This document shows, one piece after another, positions 56,544 through 64,000 of a DNA stretch of 64,000 nucleotides; position 1 is the first letter of the stretch, and each line of letters opens with the position of its first letter. The DNA comes from Beverwykella pulmonaria (lineage: Eukaryota > Ascomycota > Dothideomycetes > Pleosporales > Melanommataceae). The DNA is taken from positions 1,257,997-1,321,996 of the forward strand of contig BCHH01000004.1 in the NCBI GenBank assembly GCA_001599595.1. The letters are read 5' to 3'. Position numbers and translations under genes: made by a program. The notes under the pieces are model-generated. The model saw only the letters and a program-made list of their open reading frames with translations, was not told the origin of the DNA and made no database searches.

Positions 56544-58084
56544 ATCAGCTCTTTAACCCTTTTTGAAAGGGAGTTGAAAGAGATTTAAAGGAAAATAATT
56601 AGGAGAGAAATTTGGTAAACATCAGTTCAAGATGGAATCACTGTTCCACTTCGAGAAACTCGCAGAGACACACGATAGAGCACTCGAGACGAACCTTCTC
56701 ATAGAGTGGAATTCGACTTTTTCTCTCGTCGAAGAAATGATAACATGCTTCATCTATAAACAGGACCTATCTGCCAGAAGGATGAGCAAGATCTCGAAGC
56801 TACCGACTGCTAGCATGAATACCTTCTTGGGCTTCCACAAATAGAAAATACAGATGCATAATTGAAATCACTTTTGCTCAATACCCGATTCAACCATTGA
56901 TTAAATTGTCGATTAGCCAATAACTCTTCCATATCCTATACCGCGCAGTTTTTTGACCTAGCGGCTCTTTTTATCATTACTCGCCTTCTCCTTTGCCTCC
57001 TTCAGGCCGCTCAGTGCTTGGTCAACTAGGCTCACCACCACGTCCAGGCTTGCTTTATTCAAACCGATCTCTTTCCCTCAAGCTCTGCGTTCTTATTCTC
57101 AGCACCTCGTTCTCCTCCTCAAGCTTATTCATTTCCTCCAATCCCTCAACCGCCGGCAGGATCAGCACTTCCTACGCCACATGCGATAGCTGTGTGACAA
57201 TACAGTACGTTGAGACCCCTGAACTGTAGTCAACAGTGCTATATCCCGGTAGAAATACATGGCTTGTACAGGATGCTGGCGATGATTCGCTTGCGTTCGC
57301 TATTGGGCATTAGAGTAAAGGTGTGCAGGAAGTCGAAGCGAGCTATTTTTTTGAAACTATGAAGGGGATGAGAAATGGGGTGGGGTTGAGATTGGTGACT
57401 TGAGTTGGCTTGGTTGAACCATCCCTTGCTCGGATACCTTGATCAGAAGCCTGTGTGAAATCAAAAATCTCAGTGAGCAAGTTTCCAATCACTGGCCAAT
57501 TACTTTCAAAGTGCGTATTTTTCCAACGGGTGCAAATTTAAAAGCCCTCTTATGGAGGAAACCTTACATTCTTTCCTCTTATTCTAAGCAAACGTGAATG
57601 ATGTGGCCATAAATTACACGAAAAATGAATAGCATTTCTAGTACATGGACAACCATAGGAGGAAATTGGAGGAGCAGTGGGATAAAGGGGATAGGGTGGT
57701 GGAATAGGGAAAGCGTTAGATGGATGCTGAAAGGGTGGAGGGGGAAGAGCGACAGAAGAGAGGTGATGTGGAGTAGATATTGCAAAAGTCAGATATAAAT
57801 AAATAAGCAGAGTTAGAGCAGGGGTGGTTAGATAAGAAAACGTCCAGTCGCGTGTGCCGAGTAGCATATCATATGGTTGATAATATGGGCTCTTTGGCAC
57901 GGCGAGCCCACGAGAATAAACGTATGACCAAGTCAGCTTCGGTGAGAGTATATGCGCATCGGCTATAAAAATGGTGCGCTCTGATGACATAACTTTATGT
58001 TACGATGTGTCACTATACCATAATATTTAATGAATATCAGATAATATTATTCCAATATGACCTTATAATTACAGCTCATCCGGG
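56544..58084. other. Intergenic with a possible coiled-coil relic
   Basis: The minus strand at about 57180-56965 reads LPAVEGLEEMNKLEEENEVL and, in another frame, SLVDQALSGLKEAKEKASND, with a shift between. The plus-strand frame at 56632-56844 has no features. The rest is AT-rich (57440-58080) with no gene. Confidence 0.4.
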
Positions 58085-59743
58085 TCATGTGAGACACAAT
58101 GCCTGCTTCATCGCCTTCTCTAGCGTCTTTTGGAAATCATTAGGCCGTCTCCTTTCGCGCCATGAGACGAAATCATCAGGACGCACGAGTATAGCGCCAG
58201 TAGAAGAAATGCCGGCTGCAGCTTCAAACTCACGCTTCTGCCCTACAAGGTCGCCATCCTTCCCTACGCGATATGCGTTGATATTTACACCCATAGCATT
58301 AGATACCGTCTTTGCAGCATCCAGCCAGATCGTGCCATCTTCTCCAGTGAGTAGAACAAAGCTCTTGCCAAACAAATCAAGAGTCGAAATCTGCTTTCCC
58401 TCCTTCTCAACCCAGACATGCGGCGCCCTCCGTCCTGGTCTTCCATCAATCGCAAACACCACACTGGGTAGAGTCCACGGCCTCCATGTCCACCCACCAA
58501 GCGGTGAAACATCCTCTTTAGAAATCGCGGAGCCTTTATACCCATAACCATGCCCAGATATCAGTGGCATTTTCCTCAACCAGCCCCTTATAACCGCGAG
58601 TTCCATATTTACTGAGATCAATCCCTTCTCGTCTGCACCAGCCGCTGATGCTTCAGCAGCCTCCAGCCCTACGGGAAGGCGCTCTGCTTCGTACGTTTCC
58701 AGAAGCGCCATGTTTGCATGCCCTTCTATCACTGCCGCCAGTTTCCAGGCCAGGTTGTGCACATCTGCGATACCCGAATTCGCGCCCTGGCCTCCCCATG
58801 GTGGCATTCGGTGTGCCGCATCTCCGGCCATGAAAATACGGCCTTGTTGCAGCTTCTCGACAACTTGAACGCACGGTTCCCAGGGGAGAATACTCTTGAT
58901 ATCGATTTTGAGGTCCGGGAAACCGAGGGCGAGGCGCAGCAAGTCTTTGCATTTCTCGGGCGTGAAATCTTCCGGTTTCTCGCCTTTGGATGGGTCGTAT
59001 GAGAGATGAAATACCCAGCGATCGCTGTTATTGATTGATGTGAATATGCCGCAGACTTCAGGGCGGTTGATCTTGCAGAGAGAGAATTCGCGGCGGTCAA
59101 CTAGAGATTTGAGATTGGCGTGGAAGAGAATGTTCAGGAGGTATCCCATTGCCCCGCGGCCGGTGGTGGGGACCTTGAGTTGAGTGCGGATTGGGCTGTT
59201 TGCCCCATCGGCAGCGATAAGATAGTCTGCTCGTATTGTTGATATATCCCCTGTCTTCTGGTCTTTCAGATTGGCTGTAACGCTGTTGCCATCTTGCTCC
59301 ACCCCAGTGCATTCCGTAAAGAATCGCACTTCGCCCCTCCGTCCCCGCACAGCCTCTACCAGCACCGGCTCAATCATGTCCTGCGTCACAAAAGCACCAA
59401 GCACAGGACTCACGGGCGCAAATAATCCAGCCCCCGGAATTTTCCGAGTCCCGTCACTACGTGGTTTTGCGTCGATCACTTCTTTGAGCGAGTGTCCAGA
59501 GTAGATGCCTTTGGTTGGTGATAACGAAGCACCAGCTTTCCGGACGCCATCATCGATCCCTAAGCGTCGGAACAACTCCATCGTTCGTGCGTTGACACTA
59601 CGAGCGCGCGGGTGTATCGATGTACCTGTGTGACGCTCAATGATTACGGAATCAATGCCTTGGTAGGAGAGGAAGAGGGAGGCCGAGAGGCCCACGATGC
59701 CGCCGCCTATGATTATGACGGGGACACGCGTTTCAGTAGACAT
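58085..59743 (-). CDS. FAD-dependent aromatic monooxygenase (PheA/TfdB type)
   Basis: A single exon of 552 residues from ATG 59743. The Rossmann FAD site is at the start (VIIIGGGIVGLSASLFLSYQ, then IIERH). The second FAD motif DGANSPIRTQL and the third GDAAHRMPPWGGQGANSGIA are intact, followed by NLAWKLAAVIEGHA. The C-terminal thioredoxin-like domain (LDLFGKSFVLLTGEDG, GAILVRPDDFVSWR) is that of phenol 2-monooxygenase and 2,4-dichlorophenol hydroxylase relatives. Such enzymes hydroxylate phenolic rings with NAD(P)H and O2 in the cytosol; in fungi they serve aromatic breakdown or secondary metabolism. The substrate is unknown. It is convergent with the dihydroxyacetone synthase across a gene-free gap. 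Confidence 0.93.
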   Translation of the reverse strand: MSTETRVPVIIIGGGIVGLSASLFLSYQGIDSVIIERHTGTSIHPRARSVNARTMELFRRLGIDDGVRKAGASLSPTKGIYSGHSLKEVIDAKPRSDGTRKIPGAGLFAPVSPVLGAFVTQDMIEPVLVEAVRGRRGEVRFFTECTGVEQDGNSVTANLKDQKTGDISTIRADYLIAADGANSPIRTQLKVPTTGRGAMGYLLNILFHANLKSLVDRREFSLCKINRPEVCGIFTSINNSDRWVFHLSYDPSKGEKPEDFTPEKCKDLLRLALGFPDLKIDIKSILPWEPCVQVVEKLQQGRIFMAGDAAHRMPPWGGQGANSGIADVHNLAWKLAAVIEGHANMALLETYEAERLPVGLEAAEASAAGADEKGLISVNMELAVIRGWLRKMPLISGHGYGYKGSAISKEDVSPLGGWTWRPWTLPSVVFAIDGRPGRRAPHVWVEKEGKQISTLDLFGKSFVLLTGEDGTIWLDAAKTVSNAMGVNINAYRVGKDGDLVGQKREFEAAAGISSTGAILVRPDDFVSWRERRRPNDFQKTLEKAMKQALCLT

Positions 59744-60420
59744 GGTTCCGGTAGAGAATTAGCTTCAAAAGTAATTTGGAGGAAAGAGATTTGGTAGAGT
59801 TGTGGTGTCGCAGATATATCTAAGCGTTATTGAGAGTTCGGGGTTTATTCAACGTTAGACATAGGATTTAATGTTGGAGAGCAGTTTGGGATATCTCAGC
59901 GTCATCGGGAATTCGGGTTTTATTCTTACCCGTTCGACCCTCCGATTTTCCGCCAACCTGCTTGCAAGCGGCGGTTTGCGGGAAGAGTTGGGCAAGGGTC
60001 TACGTACATATGTGGCTGGAGAGGGTGCAGAAACTAGTATGCAAGCTACGCACCTAGTATCAAGACTACGCGGAGAAATGCCGACGTCGACAATGTTCCA
60101 TAAGATTAAATTCATGGTGATGTACTTGCGCAAGAATCTAGTCTAAGAGCGGCTGGGACAGTTAGGCGACCGCACAGCGATTTGATTTAGGACACCTTGT
60201 TGCTACAAAGAAACACTGCAAAGCTCTCAAGCGAGGAAATATTAAAGCTAGAAGAACTACCTACCTGCCTACCACCGGGTATTCAGAATTTATTCTAGGA
60301 AGTGGAACACCATAGTCCAGATCAATTGTGCACAATACAAAATAGAACCCTCTCTCTTGATTCTTCTCTAAAAGCGGCATCTCATCGGCGGAATTATATG
60401 CCACGATTGGACATTTCTGG
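59744..60420. other. Intergenic, no gene seen
   Basis: Promoter side of the monooxygenase. A short repeat of TTATTGAGAGTTCGGGGTTT-like sequence occurs at about 59827 and, diverged, at 59904. No gene is supported. Confidence 0.5.
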
Positions 60421-61490
60421 TCACTGAGTTTTCTTCTCCCACCCTTCGTTATTCTTGAACGACTGCAAAGTCCTCTTTAACCCCTCATCAGTATCAAAAA
60501 TCGGCTTGTATCCAAGCACTCTCATTCTCAACATCGAACCAACATCCAGTATTCATGTACCTATACGTTGTGCGACTAGCGTTCGGTCTCAGCAAACCAA
60601 AAGTGAAGATCCAGTATGTCCACTCCAATAAACCAACTGGAAACAAGACAAGCCAAAAGGGTATTTGAAAGTTTTTGTGCGGCCCATTCGGCGCCCAATT
60701 CGCGTCGCCACCTAATTCCCATACTATGCGCACAAAGTCCCAGAATTTCTTTGGCTTACTATCGGATACAAAAAATGCTTCTCCATCAGCCCTCGCTCCT
60801 TTGGGGTCTAGGAGAGCTTGTGCGGCTAAGATATGTGCGAGGGCACAGTTCTCCACGTGGATCCAGTCATGGAAAAGTTTATTTGGACCAATCTGGAACT
60901 GAGTTTTGGGCGTGTTGACAACGAGAAGCATTTCTCCTATCGTGAGGCGGTCGTGTAGCCCATAAAGACCTGTGACTCTAAGAACCGTAGTGAGAAGTTG
61001 GTTTTGAAAGTCCCCAGAATGGTTATTCATCGCATCAGGGGTGTTGTTCTCTCGTACGAGAACGTCAATGGCGGCTTTGGTACGCGCGTATGCATTCGGC
61101 CCCGATGAGAGATCGTGTAGCGTTACTTCGTTCTCCTTCACTGGATGCGAGTTGAGTTCTTGCCTCAGATTCACGGCTTCAGCTGTAGAAGTGTACAAAA
61201 CTCCTTGCACGCTTTTATATTGGCGTCCACTGGCGATGAGCTGCTTGAAAAGGTTGTATGTTACCCGATAATACGCCTCAGGAGGAGAGAAGAATCCAGG
61301 ACCAACGGTATGCATAATAACTCGCGGTTTGACTTTTTCAAGGGGCTTCATGAGTTGCTTCGCATCGTTGATGTCGCAGGAACGATAGATTGCTCCAGAC
61401 ACGTGGCGATTGGACTTGACATGGGGCTCAAATGTAGATACAATAGTGGAAAACGTGAATCGGAAGCAAGACGCTCGATGATCTCGCGAT
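60421..61490 (-). pseudogene. 3-beta-HSD/SDR-family dehydrogenase, 5' truncated and frame-broken
   Basis: From about 61490 the minus strand reads HREIIERLASDSRF, then shifts by one in an A4 (minus T4) run at 61450-61453 and continues STIVSTFEPHVKSNRHVSG, CDINDAKQLMKPLEK, VLYTSTAEAV, the active site Tyr-x3-Lys (YARTK), VLRVTGLYGLHDR and DWIHVENCALAHI. A second shift near 60517-60527 moves the conserved end (RVLGYKPIFDTDEGLKRTL, then NNEGWEKKTQ) out of frame. It ends at 60421. The N-terminal nucleotide-binding Gly motif is absent, because dispersed repeat copy B begins exactly there. The parent family is the 3-beta-hydroxysteroid dehydrogenase/isomerase-like fungal SDRs (sterol C-4 demethylation or related). 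With two frameshifts and no cofactor site it should be inactive. Confidence 0.8.
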
Positions 61491-61676
61491 GTGACGAAGT
61501 AGATTGTATATTGATGTTAATTGTAACGTTATTGATTTTTCAGAGGAGCTACCGAAGAAATATCTATAGTCTTACCAAGCACGCTAGGGGCCTGCCAAGA
61601 TAATGAAAACAAACATAGAAGTGAGTCACATGAGCAAACATCGAGGTGACTCATCATGCGACTCACAGGCCGGCAT
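61487..61676 (+). repeat. Dispersed repeat, copy B (inverted relative to 33338-33536)
   Basis: Shares with copy A the core TAGGGGCCTGCCAAGAT, GTGAGTCACATGAG and GGTGACTCATCATG. It starts at the break point of the 3-beta-HSD pseudogene. No open frame inside suggests a protein. Confidence 0.8.
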
Positions 61677-62026
61677 AGGCACTAGATTAGCATGTAGTAG
61701 TGTCAATTCTCAAATACTACGGACGTGTACCCTGCTGTCGCAGACCATACTACGTGGCCTGAGCTTGATGTATTTGCAACATAATCGAAAACGTCGACTT
61801 GAGCGACTCTACGTGTTCCACCCTTCCCAGAACAGAGTATTTCTCCTGCTTCCACTTCATACTTGTGAAAGCAGAAGAAATGCGCATATGATGCTTATTT
61901 AAGCCTTTTCCAAACTTCTGCAAGACGTGCGAAACTCCATCTATCATTTCCTCACTCTCTCAGATTATATCCCATCCTAGCCCTTTCAGCTCTCCCTCTA
62001 TGAGAGGAACCCACAACACGTCTGAT
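61677..62026. other. Intergenic, no gene seen
   Basis: About 350 bp between repeat copy B and the end of the weak minus-strand hypothetical gene. Only short frames (61603-61902 plus, 61750-61947 minus) with no family features. Confidence 0.45.
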
Positions 62027-62881
62027 TCAGCGTGTAGGAGTGTGGAATACTGCACTATGCGTCTCGAAAGAGTGTGAAGTTTTTGAGGCGCCGAACGCAC
62101 ATCTTGGGTAGTATCGGCTTAAAGTTGTGGATATAGCTGCGGCACTTTGCACTATGCTCAGGAAGGATCCGGCGAATACGAAACCCGAGAAAGGGTCAAA
62201 TGGGCTTTGAGTTGATCTCTTCTTGCTTTGCCGTCTAACATAGCTAGGTGGAATGTTGGAATGGGATTGTCCCTCAGGTTCATCATTTGAGTTGGCGCAT
62301 GGAGGCGAGGTTTGGGGTCCCTCTAGAAGCAATGGAGAGAGAATTTCGTCGGCTTTGCTGATCTGTGCTGTTTCTTGGTCGGAGAGTTGTTCGAGGTTCT
62401 CGGACTGCATGTAGTTGTTCACTTCGTCCACTAACCGTGTCTGATTTTCTCCCTCACTTGGTCGTTCTCTTCCTCGAGGGGCCAGCTGCTTTTCCTCTTG
62501 TTGTTTCTGTTACCGTGGTTGAGCTTGACGTGCTGCGATCGGTCCATTTCCCGCGGCAAGCATCAGCGAACTTTCCAATGTCAGGCTATCTTGGACTGCT
62601 GAAAATCGAAGGTTAACGTTATCAGGTAGCGCATGTTTTCATCTCTGGCTAAGAAGCTCCATTGGTGGCCTCGAAAGCAGTTGCTCAAACATCAGGTCGG
62701 TAATGTTGTCAACTGTGTCCATAAGTTTGGCTTGGTTGTACGCAGAACGCCATTGTGTCTCCCGTCCAATCTCCTCTTTACCATCCTTTGCTGATCCACT
62801 CAGGATTAGTTGTTGTTTATTCTGGGACGGCCTTGTCAAGACAGTCCTGGAGAACATCGGGAATTCGGTTATATTTTCCAA
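62027..62881 (-). CDS. Hypothetical gene or relic, weak
   Basis: Three minus-strand stretches have steady protein composition: MENITEFPMFSRTVL to LLSRPPMELLSQR (62881-62639), VQDSLTLESSLMLAAGNGPI (about 62590-62520), and VDEVNNYMQSENLEQL onward with DEPEGQSHSNIPPSYV (62431-62027). A possible acceptor TTTTCAG lies near 62596. I could not build a convincing joined frame, so it may be a decayed gene. No family is recognised. Confidence 0.25.
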
Positions 62882-63262
62882 ACCATGTACTAACCATGGT
62901 TAACCACTGGTTACCAGACAAACCATGCAAACCATACAAATCGTACAAACCATGTACTGTACCCTCCGAACAACAAGCTCGGCAACTAACTAACCTAACC
63001 TGGAATGTACACGAACCAGACACCTGACGCACGAATCAGACCCCTGACGCACGAATTAGACGAATCAGACCCCTAACGCACAAACCATACTGAGTACTTA
63101 TTGAACACGTAGGACCTCTGGTTGAGCTCCTTCCGCAACGTCTTGTAATATTGTACCTGTGACGGTAACTGTTGTTCCCGTCACACACACGCTTGTCGCG
63201 TGAGTGCCCCTGCGCCTTGACCGCTGTTCCTGTGCCTTGACCATGCCCCTGCGCCTTGGCCA
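62878..63262. repeat. Three different short tandem repeat tracts
   Basis: 62878-62957 has about eight AAACCATGY-type units of 9-11 bp. 63013-63082 has three 20-bp units near GAATCAGACCCCTGACGCAC with a partial unit between. 63205-63262 has three 19-20 bp units near TGCCCCTGCGCCTTGACCA. A TATATAG follows at 63273, then a C/T-rich stretch, so the third tract may be promoter repeats (for example of an LTR). Confidence 0.6.
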
Positions 63263-64000
63263 CATCCCTGAGTATATAGCCAAGGCACCCCATTGTTTCT
63301 TTGTTTTCTAGCTTTCCTCTTCAACAACCACAATCATCGTACGTAGCCCATCAATCTAGAGAATCTGATGTTCGTTCATCTCGCATTCCCTTGTGATGCT
63401 GCGTCTTCGTGACAGTACCTGAGATTGTATCTCTAGCCTTTAATAGCCAATTAAGCCCTAATCATAGACAACTAATGGCATCTTGTAGCAACACTAACAG
63501 GCAGGCGCGCAACAGGAGCATACGTAGGTTCTAGACACAGCAATTGTAGAGCACGTAAGTTAAGGAGACCTATTGTACTGTAAGCAAGAGTATAACACAG
63601 CTAATGTAAACAGCATGAGGCATCACACAGTGAATCTGAACGGACAGGAATTGCCAGGACGTTGGTTCTAGGCGACTTGGGCAGCGACGAATAGCAGCGT
63701 TGAACAGCAGGCATAATAGTTGTACGGCGGTTATGGCAGACGTTGAGACTGTTAGGAGTATTTAGACAACATTGAGGGCATTAGGTGGCATATTGGCGTG
63801 GAAGGCTTGTAGCATGAGCGTGGCAGGGACTGAGGTACACCATAACGCCATGACAACAAAAAGGAACATGTGTATAGAACAATATATATATATTTGTGAC
63901 ACGAAGTCCTAAAACTATAATAACAAGTAAAGTTAACCTAAGTAATCAGGGTAACCAGATACTAGTATAGACTGCTCCTGGTAATCATAGCTAATCACGC
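63263..64000. other. Repeat-like terminal region, no gene supported
   Basis: Begins with a TATATAGCC element and TTTCTTTGTTTTCTAGC, reminiscent of the 5' part of a retrotransposon LTR. No pol frame or paired LTR lies inside the window. (TA)n at 63883-63893. The element, if any, would extend past the window end. Confidence 0.35.

Noticed and set aside
57550..57990. Pro/Leu-rich minus frame of 146 codons
   Set aside because: Low-complexity composition in AT-rich intergenic DNA, no domain.
1..64000. CRISPR arrays, bacterial operons or ribosome binding sites
   Set aside because: The window is eukaryotic with spliced genes; none of the short repeats has the repeat-spacer form of a CRISPR array.

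Overview
The window is nuclear DNA of a filamentous ascomycete (Pezizomycotina). The grounds are many short GT-AG introns (about 46-157 bp), a HET-domain protein, Zn(II)2Cys6 and C2H2 regulators, a Grg1/CCG-1 type protein, a PhiA-like cell-wall protein, a CBM1-carrying pectin lyase, and degraded Ty3/gypsy pieces whose stops look like RIP. Class is not certain; a plant-associated group such as Leotiomycetes would fit. Exon coordinates were worked out by hand from splice signals, reading frame and family conservation.

Layout. 0-12 kb: partial HET gene, a broken secreted repeat-protein gene, a PhiA-like gene, a frame-broken BTB fragment, a six-finger C2H2 gene, then a coding relic. 11.5-22.5 kb: an F-box/DUF-type large protein, a four-exon P450, a pericentrin-type spindle-pole protein (PcpA-like) divergent from an SGT1/Ecdysoneless gene. 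22.5-29.8 kb: gene-poor, with one low-complexity P/Q/S-rich protein and an F-box-like relic. 29.8-40.5 kb: a Wss1-type DNA-protein-crosslink protease, a small mitochondrial protein, a Zn(II)2Cys6 regulator divergent from an aldo/keto reductase, and a pectin lyase. 42.5-46.7 kb: grg1, tRNA-Gly(UCC), L-rhamnose mutarotase, with two 11-bp-phased CACGTG arrays. 47-51.3 kb: transposon relics around an apparently intact six-exon AAA-ATPase-like/PD-(D/E)XK gene. 51.7-59.7 kb: Zn(II)2Cys6 regulator, dihydroxyacetone synthase and a FAD aromatic monooxygenase. 60.4-64 kb: a 3-beta-HSD-like pseudogene cut off by a dispersed repeat, then repeat-rich relic DNA.

How they may work together. Pectin lyase, rhamnose mutarotase and dihydroxyacetone synthase lie within 17.5 kb. 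They could handle pectin backbone, rhamnose and formaldehyde (from pectin methanol), but this is inference. The most unusual signals are the phased CACGTG arrays near grg1, the intact AAA/nuclease gene inside a relic island, and an inverted repeat pair 28 kb apart whose differences are nearly all transitions and one copy of which abuts the truncated pseudogene.
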